Shown here one piece after another: positions 45,603 through 57,024 of a stretch of 64,000 bases of DNA. The DNA is from Oceanospirillales bacterium (lineage in GTDB: Bacteria; Pseudomonadota; Gammaproteobacteria; Pseudomonadales; Endozoicomonadaceae). The position numbers and the translations under genes are program-made. Position 1 is the stretch's first letter. Each line of letters begins with the position of its first letter. The notes below the pieces were generated by a model that did not search any database, was not told where the DNA came from, and worked only from the letters and a program-made list of their open reading frames with translations. The stretch spans positions 62,001 through 126,000 of the forward strand of contig SIHQ01000005.1 in assembly GCA_004762125.1 (NCBI GenBank). The letters are read 5' to 3'.

Positions 45603-45953
45603 ATGGCACTAGCAATAAATATGGAAGATCACTACAGCTACACGCTGATTGAGCTGGCTGGCAAGGTGGATTCTGGCACAGCGGATCTACTGGATAGAGC
45701 GCTTGAATCTGCCATTACAGAGGGGCATCGAGATCTGATACTGGACTGTAAAAAACTGATTTGTATCAACAGTCAGGGTTTGAGAGTGCTGCTTCGAGCT
45801 TTGAAGAGTTATTCAGTGTTCTACACGTTGACGCTGTGTAATGTTTCAGGCTCCATAAGAGCACTGTTAGATCTGACCGGTATCTCACGATTTACCGTCA
45901 TTCGCGACAATCTCGATCAGGCTGCAGCTTCACTGCCTGGTGATGAAATGTAA
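45603..45953 (+). CDS. STAS-domain protein (anti-sigma factor antagonist-like)
   Basis: 116-residue single STAS domain: ITELAG-type first strand (YTLIELAGKVDSGTADLL), then LILDCKKLICINSQGLRVLL, where the Ser in INSQG occupies the phosphorylation site of SpoIIAA-type antagonists. It probably takes part in a partner-switch circuit with a serine kinase, but none is encoded nearby. AGGAG precedes the ATG. Confidence 0.85.
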   Translation: MALAINMEDHYSYTLIELAGKVDSGTADLLDRALESAITEGHRDLILDCKKLICINSQGLRVLLRALKSYSVFYTLTLCNVSGSIRALLDLTGISRFTVIRDNLDQAAASLPGDEM

Positions 45954-45955
45954 AC

Positions 45956-45988
45956 CGTAATGGGGGAGGTTCATTACTCCCCATTACG
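45956..45988 (+). terminator. Terminator-like hairpin after the STAS gene
   Basis: CGTAATGGGGGAG pairs with CTCCCCATTACG (12-bp stem, one bulged G) three bases after the STAS stop. It is followed by a mixed sequence without a strong T-run. Confidence 0.6.
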
Positions 45989-46675
45989 ATACTGCTAGTT
46001 CTTGAGAAATTTGAATCAAAGCGAAATTTAAGTTACCCGGGTTCGTATCATAAATGCATAATCTCTGTAATTAACTAATAGACACATAGATTTGAATTGG
46101 CCAGATAAAAGCATAGGTTGGAGTATAAATTTGGATGTACAGATTGCGTAAAAATGGTTTAGTCATTGCACCGGTGGATTGAATATAAAAAAAAGTTGAA
46201 GTAATTCATCTTTGTTTGAATCTTTTGATCTCTCTCGCCATATAGAAAAATACTGTTGTTAATAATCATGAAATTATAGTTTTTTTATTTGAATGAGAGT
46301 TGTATCTGCTAGAGCGTTTAAATAATAATGTAAATTTATATTCTTGTTTTTATCGAGTTTGTCTATTTTTAATCGAATGAAGCTCTGAATAGATATAATA
46401 TCTTACTTATGAATAGTGAATGCTTGCCAGGAAATAAAAATCTAAAGAGGAAGAAGTGGCTGCTGAATCACAATGCTGAATATCTTGATGTACTCTGGTG
46501 GTGTTTTTCGTTAAAGCTTGTTTGATACATACATCTGATACCAGGAATAGATTTTCATCATTTGATCGCATGCTTAGACTTTTTTTTTAAAAAATATAAC
46601 AGTTTAGTGAATGATAACTAATATGAAGTTGGTGATTACAATATATAATATTTTAGTGGTATGGAGAGTAATGCT
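45989..46675 (+). other. AT-rich intergenic region before the exported beta-helix gene
   Basis: About 690 AT-rich bases. A 38-codon frame lies at 46409-46525 (ends LDVLWWCFSLKLV, basic stretch KRKKWL before it) but has no ribosome binding site; it could be a remnant of a lost gene. The rest shows no recognisable gene or RNA. The promoter of the downstream gene is expected near the end. Confidence 0.4.
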
Positions 46676-48169
46676 ATGTCTATCAATAGTTTCGTCAGAC
46701 GAAATTTGTGTCTGATAGCTTTAGGCTCTTGTGTCAGTGTCGCTGATGGAGTATATGCCATTTCTGATATTGATAAAAATACAGATTATAAAAGTTCTAT
46801 AAAATTCACTGATAATGAACGAACGCTTAGTCAGAGAAGTTCAGAGGTTGTAACAGCAGAGCCTGATACCCAACCTAGCCAGGAACAACTAACTTATGCT
46901 AATCAGAATTGCAGCGGCGATAGTTATTTTACCAAAGTGTTAGTTGATTCAGAGGCTAATCTTTGGAATATTGTTGATAGCTATATACAAAGCGGTGGCT
47001 CTAACTTTAACAGTAATCATATAGTTCAGTTTCAGAGAGATCATCCATACGCTTTCTGGGTGGATTCTGATATGAACTCAAAGGGAGTGTTATTTTTATT
47101 ACCTTCCGGAGCAAGTTATGACACAACGAAAGCATTAGAATATTTTGATTCTGGAAGAGATGACAACCAAGCTCCTCGGGTTGGATTGTGTGGTCTTTCA
47201 GAGCACGGTATGAATAACGCCCAAATTAATTTGATCGGTAGTACTTATAGTGATCTTGGTGACGATGCTACTCTATTTGAACAAGGCTTAGGTTATAAAG
47301 CTCCTCCATTAAGAATTCAATTTGCTCAATTTGAAATGAATCATATAGCGATCAATAGCGAAGGAATCGATCCTTTGGTTTCTGGGATGCGAGTAAGTAA
47401 CTTTGGCAAGTTGCTTCTTAATAATATTGATTTTCAGCGTAGCTCAACCGGAACTAAAGGATTAATTACCAGCTGGTCATCTAGTCTGTCTATTTCCGGT
47501 GGTGAGTATAAATTCAATGCTGAAAGTGGTCGTTTATTTGAAGTTCCAAATAGTCGAGTTGATATAACTAGTGCGACTGTAACAGTAGAAAAGAGTGTTG
47601 ATGCCATTGTAGGTAGTAGCGTTGATTTAAATGTCCTGCGTTCAAGTTTTATTTCCACTGCTGAAAGATCGAGAGAATATAAACCGATACTCTTTTATTC
47701 AAACTATGTGAAAAATAATGACAGCGATCAATGCTTCCGAAGTGGTATTGACTCTTGCAAGAAAGAAGATAATCCGATGGGTGTATTTTCACCGAATGGA
47801 TTTGATAGTTGTACAGAATATCTTAAGAAATGTACGGAAGCTTTGGTGAGTAAAATTAATTTTAGCAATAATACGGTTAAAGGGCATTGGGATTATTTGC
47901 TAGGGGCTCATTTGCCTTCTTCTTTGTCCGCTTCAACATCTGCAGAAGAGTATTTTAATAGTACTTTTCTTTTATCACTTTCTGGTATAAACAACAATGT
48001 TGAATTAGCAACCTATAGCAGCTGTTCAATTCATGGTACTTCGATTTATAGCGGTGACATAATAGTAGGTGATAGGGGATGTTTACAAGGATCCAATAGT
48101 GGAGCGGTGAGTTTAGCTGCTAGTGTCCCTCTCGTAATGCTTGTGGTTTTAGCAGGAACTGTTTTTTAA
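46676..48169 (+). CDS. Exported beta-helix-like protein with C-terminal hydrophobic tail, about 497 aa
   Basis: Not a named family. The start is taken as ATG 46676 because GGAGAG lies seven bases upstream; it yields a signal peptide (FVRRNLCLIALGSCVSVADGVYA). The mature protein has repeated short beta strands of the right-handed parallel helix type (RVSNFGKLLLNNIDFQRSS, SSLSISGGEYKF, ISFSNNTVKG-like units) and several Cys that may form disulfides. It ends in a hydrophobic segment (AVSLAASVPLVMLVVLAGTVF). Architecture resembles the broken genes at 53.5-55.5 kb and 58.5-61.4 kb. Likely a surface or secreted protein; function unknown. Confidence 0.7.
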   Translation: MSINSFVRRNLCLIALGSCVSVADGVYAISDIDKNTDYKSSIKFTDNERTLSQRSSEVVTAEPDTQPSQEQLTYANQNCSGDSYFTKVLVDSEANLWNIVDSYIQSGGSNFNSNHIVQFQRDHPYAFWVDSDMNSKGVLFLLPSGASYDTTKALEYFDSGRDDNQAPRVGLCGLSEHGMNNAQINLIGSTYSDLGDDATLFEQGLGYKAPPLRIQFAQFEMNHIAINSEGIDPLVSGMRVSNFGKLLLNNIDFQRSSTGTKGLITSWSSSLSISGGEYKFNAESGRLFEVPNSRVDITSATVTVEKSVDAIVGSSVDLNVLRSSFISTAERSREYKPILFYSNYVKNNDSDQCFRSGIDSCKKEDNPMGVFSPNGFDSCTEYLKKCTEALVSKINFSNNTVKGHWDYLLGAHLPSSLSASTSAEEYFNSTFLLSLSGINNNVELATYSSCSIHGTSIYSGDIIVGDRGCLQGSNSGAVSLAASVPLVMLVVLAGTVF

Positions 48170-48187
48170 ATTTTTTGGATCTGAAAA

Positions 48188-48220
48188 TCGGGTTTTCATG
48201 CTGTATGCATGAGAACCCGA
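48188..48220 (-). terminator. Bidirectional terminator between the exported gene and gatB
   Basis: 14-bp stem TCGGGTTTTCATGC with GCATGAGAACCCGA (one G-U), loop TGTAT. On the minus strand, the direction of gatCAB, TTTTC follows. The converging gene on the plus strand also ends here. Confidence 0.8.
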
Positions 48221-48232
48221 GTTGTTGCTTAA

Positions 48233-49681
48233 TCAGTCATCCAGCTTCTTCTTCAGAATCTGGTTAACCATTCCTGGGTTAGCCTTACCTTTGGATGCTT
48301 TCATGGCTTGACCGACAAAGAAGCCAATCATCTTGCCACGTTTCTCTGGAGGCGCTGCACGGTAGTTTTCAACCTGCTGGGCATTCGCCGCAAGAACGTC
48401 ATCGATCATGGTTTCGATGGCACCGGTATCAGTAACCTGTTTGAGACCTTTCTTTTCGATGACTTCATCAGCATCTTTGCCTTCACCGTTCCACATCGCT
48501 TCAAATACTTTCTTAGCGATATTACCGGAAATGGTGTTGTCCTTGATGCGTGCAATCAGGCTAGCCAGCATCTCGGCAGTGACCGGACTGTTAGCAATGG
48601 TTGTGTCGTTGGCATTCAGGCTTCGAGTCACTTCACCCAATACCCAGTTAGAAGTCAGCTTGGCATTACCACTAAGTTTCGCGGCGGTTTCAAAGAATGC
48701 AGCTGTCGCTTGATTACCTGACAAAATATCAGCATCAATGTCACTCAGACTGTAGTCACTGATAAAGCGAATTTTCTTGGCATCCGGCATTTCCGGAAGG
48801 TTAGCACGAAGTTTCTCCAGACGACTCTCTTCGATGACTACTGGCAGTAAATCAGGGCAGGGGAAGTAACGGTAATCGTTGGCTTCTTCTTTGCTGCGCA
48901 TGGAACGAGCCTCGCCAGTGTCACCGTTGTACAGGCGAGTTTCCTGGACAATACGACCACCGTCCTCAAGAACGTCAATCTGGCGAGCCACTTCTTTATG
49001 AATAGCCGCTTCCATAAACTTGAAGGAGTTCAGGTTTTTGGTTTCGGTACGAGTACCTAAGTCTTCCTGGCCTTTTGGACGCACGGATATGTTGACGTCG
49101 AAACGCATGGAACCCTGAGACATTTCACCGTCGCAGATACCCAGAGTTGTGACGATAGAGTGCAGCTTTTTGGCAAAAGCGACGGCTTCTTCAGAACTAC
49201 TGAGATCCGGCTCGGTAACAATCTCAATCAACGGCGTTCCGGCGCGGTTCAGGTCGATACCAGTCATGCCGTGATAATCTTCATGGAGACTTTTACCGGC
49301 ATCTTCTTCCAGGTGAGCGTGATGAATTCTAACGCTTTTGGTGGAACCATTCGCCAGAGTGATATCCACATGACCGGCACCCACAATAGGCTTGTCCAAC
49401 TGTGTGGTCTGGTAGCCTTTTGGCAGGTCAGGGTAAAAGTAGTTTTTACGATCGAAAACGTTGACTTTATTGATCTCGGCATCAATGCCCAGACCAAACC
49501 TGATCGCCATATTAATAGCTTCTTCGTTCACTACTGGCAGTACGCCTGGCAGACCCAAGTCTACGGCGCAGGCCTGAGTATTTGGCTCAGCGCCAAAAGC
49601 GGTGGACGCACCAGAAAAAATCTTGGTTTTGGTTGCAAGCTGAACGTGAATTTCCAGCCCGATTACAGTTTCCCACATCAT
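48233..49681 (-). CDS. gatB: Asp/Glu-tRNA amidotransferase subunit B
   Basis: 482-residue kinase-like subunit of GatCAB, which converts Glu-tRNA(Gln) or Asp-tRNA(Asn) to the amide form. Signatures: [37 protein letters not shown], the Mg/Zn-binding HLEEDAGKS region, and the C-terminal YqeY-like tail [24 protein letters not shown] lies seven bases before the first ATG. Last gene of gatCAB. Confidence 0.97.
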   Translation of the reverse strand: MMWETVIGLEIHVQLATKTKIFSGASTAFGAEPNTQACAVDLGLPGVLPVVNEEAINMAIRFGLGIDAEINKVNVFDRKNYFYPDLPKGYQTTQLDKPIVGAGHVDITLANGSTKSVRIHHAHLEEDAGKSLHEDYHGMTGIDLNRAGTPLIEIVTEPDLSSSEEAVAFAKKLHSIVTTLGICDGEMSQGSMRFDVNISVRPKGQEDLGTRTETKNLNSFKFMEAAIHKEVARQIDVLEDGGRIVQETRLYNGDTGEARSMRSKEEANDYRYFPCPDLLPVVIEESRLEKLRANLPEMPDAKKIRFISDYSLSDIDADILSGNQATAAFFETAAKLSGNAKLTSNWVLGEVTRSLNANDTTIANSPVTAEMLASLIARIKDNTISGNIAKKVFEAMWNGEGKDADEVIEKKGLKQVTDTGAIETMIDDVLAANAQQVENYRAAPPEKRGKMIGFFVGQAMKASKGKANPGMVNQILKKKLDD

Positions 49682-49695
49682 ATCTGTGTCCTTGC

Positions 49696-51147
49696 TCAGG
49701 CTGTGAATGGAGTCGCTTTATGGAAGTCGGTTTCTTGCTGGAAGCGATGAGCCGCATTCAGCAGAGTACTTTCGTCGAAGTGACGACCGATCATTTGCAA
49801 ACCTACCGGACGACCATCAACAATACCTGCCGGTACAGACATACCTGGCAGTCCTGCCAGATTAACGGACAGAGTGTAGATGTCTGACAGGTACATAGCG
49901 ATAGGGTCGTCGCTCTTTTCACCAATATTAAAGGCTGGTGTGGGTGCATTAGGACCCATAATGATGTCGCACTGATCAAAGGCGTTCATAAAGTCGTCAC
50001 GAATCATACGACGAATTTGCTGAGCCTTGTTGTAGTAAGCATCATAATAACCGGCGGACAAAGCGTAGGTGCCCACCAGAATACGACGCTTAACTTCATC
50101 GCCAAAGCCTTCGCTGCGGCTGCGTTTGTACATATCCATCAAATCTTTAGGATTGTCGCAGCGATGGCCAAAACGGGCACCGTCAAAACGAGACAGGTTG
50201 GTGGAGGCTTCTGCAGGAGCAATTACATAGTAGGAAGGAATGGACAGCTGCAGGTTGGGCAAGCTGACTTCCTGAACCTTGGCGCCCAGCTTTTCGTAAA
50301 CGGCGACAGCATCACGAATGCGTTGCTCTACATTGGCATCCAGACCGGCAGAGAAATACTCTTTTGGCAGACCAATGGTTTTGCCTTCCAGAGAATCATT
50401 CAGGTGAGCGGTGTAGTCCGGAACTTCACGATCCATACAAGTGGAGTCGCGATGATCAAAACCGGCCATGGTGTTCAGCATCATCGCGGCATCTTCAGCC
50501 GTGCGGGTCATCGGGCCTGCTTGATCAAGGCTGGATGCATAGGCAACCATGCCGTAGCGAGATACACGACCATAAGTTGGCTTTAGGCCAGTGATGCCAC
50601 AATGAGACGCAGGCTGACGAATGGAACCGCCGGTATCAGTACCGGTTGCGCCAGCGGCCAACTGTGCAGCTACGGCTGCTGCAGAACCACCGGAAGAACC
50701 GCCAGGAATAGCGGCCAGATCCCATGGGTTTTTCACAGGGCCGTAGTAGCTGTTCTCGTTAGAGGAGCCCATGGCAAACTCGTCCATGTTGGTTTTACCC
50801 AGCATGACGGTACCCGCTTCCTTGAATTTACGGGTAACGGTGGATTCGTACGGTGCAATAAAGTTGTTGAGCATTTTTGATGCACAGGTGGTCTTCACAC
50901 CTTCAGTGCAGAACAAATCTTTATGAGCCAATGGAATACCGGTCAATGCTTCAGCATTGCCTGCTGCACGACGTTCGTCAGCGGCTTTAGCCTGTTCCAG
51001 GGCCAGCTCATCAGTAACGGTAATAAAGCTGTTGTAGTTGCCATCCAGCTGCTTGATACGATCAAGGTATGATTGTGTCAGCTCGACACTGGACAGTTCG
51101 CCAGAAGCTAACGCCTGACTTTGTTCAGAAATGGATTTATCGTACAT
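49696..51147 (-). CDS. gatA: Asp/Glu-tRNA amidotransferase subunit A (amidase)
   Basis: 483-residue glutaminase subunit. The amidase-signature Ser-cisSer-Lys triad is present: Lys in [10 protein letters not shown], and Ser pair within [13 protein letters not shown] and [15 protein letters not shown]. Generates ammonia passed to GatB through a tunnel. 14 bases separate it from gatB. Confidence 0.97.
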   Translation of the reverse strand: MYDKSISEQSQALASGELSSVELTQSYLDRIKQLDGNYNSFITVTDELALEQAKAADERRAAGNAEALTGIPLAHKDLFCTEGVKTTCASKMLNNFIAPYESTVTRKFKEAGTVMLGKTNMDEFAMGSSNENSYYGPVKNPWDLAAIPGGSSGGSAAAVAAQLAAGATGTDTGGSIRQPASHCGITGLKPTYGRVSRYGMVAYASSLDQAGPMTRTAEDAAMMLNTMAGFDHRDSTCMDREVPDYTAHLNDSLEGKTIGLPKEYFSAGLDANVEQRIRDAVAVYEKLGAKVQEVSLPNLQLSIPSYYVIAPAEASTNLSRFDGARFGHRCDNPKDLMDMYKRSRSEGFGDEVKRRILVGTYALSAGYYDAYYNKAQQIRRMIRDDFMNAFDQCDIIMGPNAPTPAFNIGEKSDDPIAMYLSDIYTLSVNLAGLPGMSVPAGIVDGRPVGLQMIGRHFDESTLLNAAHRFQQETDFHKATPFTA

Positions 51148-51197
51148 GGTCTGGTTAATCGCCTGATAATAAAAGTGGGTTCAACAAAAGAGGGTGA

Positions 51198-51485
51198 TCA
51201 CTCAATGACTTTTGGAACCAGAAACAGGCCGTCTTCAACAGCCGGAGCACAGCTTTGCAGCTGCTCACGATTATTTTCTTCTGTCACTTTGTCTTCACGC
51301 AGACGCTGAACAGCGTCCAGCGGGTGAGCCATGGGTTCTACATTGTCGGTATTGATGGACTGCATTTGGTCCACCAGTTCGAGAATGTTGTTGATGGTGC
51401 TGGCTGTAGCATCCACCTGATTGTCATCAATAGACAGACGTGCCAGATGGGCAACCTTCTGAATTTCAGAGGCATCTATGGCCAT
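51198..51485 (-). CDS. gatC: Asp/Glu-tRNA amidotransferase subunit C
   Basis: 95-residue stabilising subunit of GatCAB. Opening IDASEIQKVAHLARLSIDD, and the conserved HPLDAVQRLREDKVTEEN toward the middle. First gene of the operon, 50 bases before gatA. In Pseudomonas-type genomes mreB lies directly upstream in the opposite direction; here about 4.2 kb of accessory DNA separates them. Confidence 0.95.
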   Translation of the reverse strand: MAIDASEIQKVAHLARLSIDDNQVDATASTINNILELVDQMQSINTDNVEPMAHPLDAVQRLREDKVTEENNREQLQSCAPAVEDGLFLVPKVIE

Positions 51486-51949
51486 GACTCTCTCCGAGTT
51501 CGAGCTTTAAATAAGCGGCAATACCTTTCACAATCAGAAACAGACTGCTTCGACTTATCTATCGTCTGTAAAGGTATTAGGGAAATAAAGGCTAAATGTA
51601 TGGGCTGGAGGAGGGAATCTCAAGATGTGATGACGAATAACGGTAAAAAAAAACCCAATCAGAAAAATAGATAAGAAATAGGTTCCGTCTCCATTTTATA
51701 CCAACTTAATTCCTTAGGAGAGAATTTGAGGTGTTTATCTCTGCACTGATGCCTACTGCAGGGATAGTATGTTACTGGATTAAGCCTCAGAGGGTTCCCT
51801 TTCTGCCGATTGCAGTGCGGTTAAGGTTTCAGGACTAACCACGGTTATTGTCGTAGTTGTTCTCTGGACCTCCCTTGAGTTAACTGGCCTTAGCACGGAT
51901 ATTGCGTACGAAGTCCCCCACGTTATGCAATACCCGGTTTAAGTGTTGC
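51486..51949 (-). other. Intergenic region with possible gene remnants
   Basis: 464 bases upstream of gatC. On the minus strand, just beyond the next gene's stop, two short frames look protein-like: one reads RVLHNVGDFVRNIRAKAS before a stop (about 51937-51884) and another VVSPETLTALQSAEREPSEA before a stop near 51785. Both are too short to call genes; they may be the remains of a decayed gene. Confidence 0.3.
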
Positions 51950-53119
51950 TTAGTTTTTGGCTCTAATCTTGAGTATGTGATCTCTCTCCCCTGGTGTTAA
52001 ACCATCTTTCAATTTTTTACCCGGTTGATCTGATTTGTTTTTTTGGGTTGAATCAGGTTTGGGTTTAGATTCGGTAGTTTTATGTGATGGTTCTTTAGTC
52101 CAAACTTTTTTAGGGTTTTGTCTGCGGTCAGATCCCGGTTTTTTAACTAGAAAATTGAAATCATCGTCATCGTCAGGTGATCGACTTGTGACGGTAGTGC
52201 TGGAAGATGGATCGTGTCCATCACCATCGGGGTCTACAGCAGTATTCAAAATAAAGCTATATTCGCTTGTCTGTTCATCTGTTTCATCTGTGTTAACAGT
52301 ATCAAGGCTATCGATTGGTGTAGGCGGATCGTTAGGCGGAAGGTTACCATCCCCTGCGGGATCATCTTGTTTACGAAACGGCTCATCTTTTGTTTTTTTG
52401 TCATTTTTAGATGGATCTGAAGAATCTTTATCGCTATTTTGCCCGCGTTTAGCAGCTTCTGCATAGCTTCGATCACCAGTTTCTGGATCCCCAGTCTCTT
52501 CAGCATAACCGTCACTTACAAATGTTCCATTTTTGTTATTTAAATCAAGATATACATCAGGGTAAAAAGGATAAAAATGAAATACGCTTTCTTGTTCCAC
52601 GAGTATGCCAGAATTGCATTTATTTTTTCCAGGCCCTACCTCAAGAAAACATTGAGTTGCTTTAACTATTTGCTCTATCAGGTTCTCTGGAATTCCACCT
52701 GGGTGACCGGAAGTGCCCGTGGTAAACATGGATCCAGAAATATCATGGTAAACGAACAGCGGTATCTCGGTGGATAAGGACATTGTGAGAGATTGTGGGT
52801 CACGAAATAGTTTAACCGTTTCGCCTGGAAATAAGTCGAGCAGTCTTTTCAGATTCTTGGATACATTCACTAATTCAGCCGTATTAGGCTGAAGCGTAAT
52901 AAGGTCGCCTTCAGCTGTTTCAGCTATCGTCATGCTAGGTTGAATGGATCCCTGATTTTCATTGTGTGAATTTAGATCGTCGTAGAATTTAAATTGAGTT
53001 AATGGCTGGATAGAGGGAAAGAGAATATCTCCAGAAGAGTGGAGCTCAAGTGATTCTAGTGATTGCGCTGAGGCAAGTAACGGGAGAAAGGCGCTGAAAC
53101 AAGTGAGGCAAACTTTCAT
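51950..53119 (-). CDS. Exported acidic, low-complexity hypothetical protein, about 389 aa
   Basis: Not recognised. The ATG at 53119 has AAGGAA six bases upstream and gives a signal peptide (MKVCLTCFSAFLPLLASAQ). Residues about 20-195 form a beta-rich domain with Cys; from about 200 on the protein is disordered and alternately acidic and basic (DPSKNDKKTKDE, DDDDD near the C-terminus, then KPKPDSTQKNKSDQPGKKLKDG). No enzymatic motif. It lies in the accessory insertion between gatC and mreB. The highly charged disordered tail is unlike its housekeeping neighbours. Confidence 0.65.
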   Translation of the reverse strand: MKVCLTCFSAFLPLLASAQSLESLELHSSGDILFPSIQPLTQFKFYDDLNSHNENQGSIQPSMTIAETAEGDLITLQPNTAELVNVSKNLKRLLDLFPGETVKLFRDPQSLTMSLSTEIPLFVYHDISGSMFTTGTSGHPGGIPENLIEQIVKATQCFLEVGPGKNKCNSGILVEQESVFHFYPFYPDVYLDLNNKNGTFVSDGYAEETGDPETGDRSYAEAAKRGQNSDKDSSDPSKNDKKTKDEPFRKQDDPAGDGNLPPNDPPTPIDSLDTVNTDETDEQTSEYSFILNTAVDPDGDGHDPSSSTTVTSRSPDDDDDFNFLVKKPGSDRRQNPKKVWTKEPSHKTTESKPKPDSTQKNKSDQPGKKLKDGLTPGERDHILKIRAKN

Positions 53120-53508
53120 TAACACTTCCTTTGACGTTGAATTAACCGTTAATGAATAGCAGCGTTAACACATTTATCAAGCTGACAACTGATTAGAAAT
53201 AATCTTTATATTTTATCCGCTTCCGTTACTTCCACTAATGCATAGATGACGATAAAGAGAACATCCCAATAATATAAAAATTAATATTTGCAATAAAGGT
53301 TAATGTTCTAGCAAGATTTTTATTATAAGAAAAAACTAAGTGCAAAGAGCTTGTCATTAATGATAAGCAACCAATGTCGTATTTGTATGAAGCACTGTAT
53401 TAAAGTACTACAGACTGATTTCACGCCCTGTAATAATGGCAGTGAACTCACAAAAGTTTTTATTAATAGTGCTGAATGCGATTGATCTGGTTGTTACTAT
53501 GACAGTTA
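53120..53508. other. Intergenic region
   Basis: About 390 AT-rich bases between the acidic protein gene and the decayed gene. No RNA gene, repeat or terminator seen. It may contain the lost 5' end of the decayed gene. Confidence 0.4.
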
Positions 53509-55451
53509 TTGAGTATATTTTGCTCGATTGAGTTGTTGTCTTATTTAACTCGCGTTTATATTGTATCGCCGCAAAATCGCACTATTTTGGATAATATTGG
53601 CACCGTTCTCTCAACGTCTACCGCTCCACAGTCCGGAATTACTGAGGCATTGGTTGTGCCGGGAACCTTTGTGATTTTTCCTGCCGCTATTTCAAAAATC
53701 GCTATAGGTCGTGAAATTAGTCTTAGAAATTCCAATATAGTGTTTTATAAAAATACGACAACGAGCGTATATAGGTTGATTATAAATCCTACGTCAGGTG
53801 TTTTTATTACTCCAAGGCCGGAAGCTCTTGCGCGAATAGAAAATGCTATTACAAATATTAATTTTGAAGGGATTAGATTTTCCAACCAGAATCAAAGTGG
53901 CGGAGCCATTGCCAGTCATATTACCTCCCTGCTCGTTTCGGATACTGATGGATTACTTAATAATCTGACGATTAAAAATAGCAGTTTTGTCAGAAACCCT
54001 GCACTCATTACAGTTAACCGGCCTGTGAGTAGGCTCAATGTTTCAGGGCGATCTTATTTCAGTGATGTTAACTTTGACTGCTCGGACAGTCCTTCAAGTG
54101 TTAGCTGCATAGTTCTTACTTGTACTGTCTCTGATACTGTTTGCGATAACAGCTACCTTGAAGCTGATAATGTAACCATGAGACTGAACACCCTATCCGG
54201 CTAGTAGGGATTTGTTTGGTTTTAGTTTGCACAATCTCTATCATTTTAATATCTATCAGTCTCAGTTTATAAACGGAGAACCTTATCCAGCCGGAGTTTT
54301 CTCGGCTCGGTTTTTAGAGGGTAGTCTCAGGGGGAATACATCAGAGCAATGTATATCAGATACTTCTCTGGTCATGTTGGAGGGGAGTGATAATGCAAAT
54401 ATTAGGCCATACACTCAGGGAACATCGGGCAGCTGTTTTGTCGAACAACCAACACTGAGCACGGGTTCCTTACTATGTGCCCAAATTATTACTACTCCGA
54501 TAGCAACAACAGGGAAGCCTGAAACTACAGCTGAATTTACTACAACGGAACCACTACAGTAGAACCCACATAACAGAGCCAATAACAGCAGAATCCACTA
54601 CAGTAATGGAAACAACTGCATCAACTGAAGAAGCTACGACGTCTGAAACAACAGAAGAAAAAACATCGGAATCAACTACTACTGAAGAAGGGGTTGTTTC
54701 AACGGGTAAACCTGTCACTGAGTCAGTTACAGACGGTAAAAATAATACGAATATAACGCCCTCTCCGGTGGTAATGTTCTCAACGGTAGGGCTGGCATAT
54801 GAATCATCCGATTTCATGCCCTTTGATATGAGCAGTGAGCTGGTTTCGTCAGAAAGTCAGTCATTGATGAGTCGTTTATTTATACAGCCAGAAATGACCA
54901 TGAGCCAGCCGTTTAGTCGTGACGTTGTTGGCAGTTCCATTTCTGCGTCAGAATTTGAGATCACTCAGTCGCTGGCAATAACTTCAGAAATATCGTCTTT
55001 CACTGAGGCAACAGATAGAGCGTCTGTCGCTACGTCTTCAACCATGCCTCCCGTTGTGACGACTTCTGGGATAACATCTACGAATAGTGTTTTGCCAGCA
55101 CTTTCAGAAACACCGGCTCCCTCAATATTTGTTTCAGTACTGTCACCAACGCCCTTGAAAATATCTTCTTCAGTAGCTACTTCGCTTATAGGGGTGACAG
55201 CAGGTCAAAGCTCAGTGGCTCGAAGTATAAATCCGAGTATAACTACAGCACTGAGTACCAGGCTTGTCACTCCAGCTATATCGCCATCCCCTTTTGTCGC
55301 TACGGGGGATACGGGTCCTGGACTTGTGGGCTTTAGCCCTACGACTCCTACTCCTGATGGAGGCATTTATTTTGGGTGCCATACTTGTGGTAATGCCGGA
55401 ATTAGAGAGTACGGGACAGCACGTGGAGGCGTAGAATTGAGACAATTTTAG
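53509..55451 (+). pseudogene. Decayed exported beta-helix/mucin-like gene (three frames)
   Basis: Three consecutive frames continue one another. 53509-54204 encodes beta-helix-like repeats (INFEGIRFSNQNQSGG, NNLTIKNSSF); 54212-54562 continues with FINGEPYPAGVF and several Cys; 54606-55451 is a Thr/Ser/Glu-rich mucin-like region (TTSETTEEKTSESTTTEEG) ending CHTCGNAGIREYGTARGG. The first switch lies near 54195-54205 and the second near 54545-54565, in a Thr/Glu-coding low-complexity stretch; each corresponds to a +1 shift. No signal peptide or proper start is found, so the 5' end is lost too. Related in style to the genes at 46.7 and 58.5 kb. Probably non-functional. Confidence 0.75.
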
Positions 55452-55715
55452 AGCTATTGAATATTTGTGTCGTTGAGAAGCTATCGATATAACTTCGGAT
55501 TTTCACTGTTATGTAAATAAACCTCCAACAATAATTGAGATCATTCGTCAACTGATTTAACGTAGAGTGTACTATCGCTACAGTAAGCATTGATGCAGGG
55601 TGTGTGAACACTGACTTCTGCCAGCTGGCTCCCGAAGCAAGTCATCATCAGGAAAAGCTGCTTGCCCTGAGTACCCTGCGTTGATAGAGTTTGCAGCAAT
55701 TACAGAAAGCCTTGA

Positions 55716-56771
<1,056 letters not shown>

Positions 56772-56791
56772 TCAACACAAGATCAAGCCAG

Positions 56792-56827
56792 ACAAAGCCG
56801 CCGATTATGGGCGGCTTTGTTGTTTGT
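56792..56827 (+). terminator. Terminator between mreB and mreC
   Basis: ACAAAGCCGCC (56792-56802) pairs with GGCGGCTTTGT (56810-56820), seven-base loop, then TGTTTG. Lies 20 bases after the mreB stop. Partial read-through or a promoter before mreC would be needed for mreCD expression. Confidence 0.8.
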
Positions 56828-57024
56828 GATAGAAAGCCGTTTGCTCATCAACCTGTAAATTTTATGGGACTCGTGCGATATTAGTGTGTTCGATCTGGTA
56901 CCTGTGAACTAGATGAGCCATGCTAAATCAGCATTGAGCAAAGAAAAATATATCGTCATTTATGGTGATAACAGGGTTTTCACCGTAAATTTATAGTTAA
57001 GATTGTAAAAATCCGGAGCCAGTC

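Noticed and set aside
49160-50586. Plus-strand frames of about 190 residues inside gatB and gatA
   Set aside because: Antisense to conserved amidotransferase genes; typical shadow frames.
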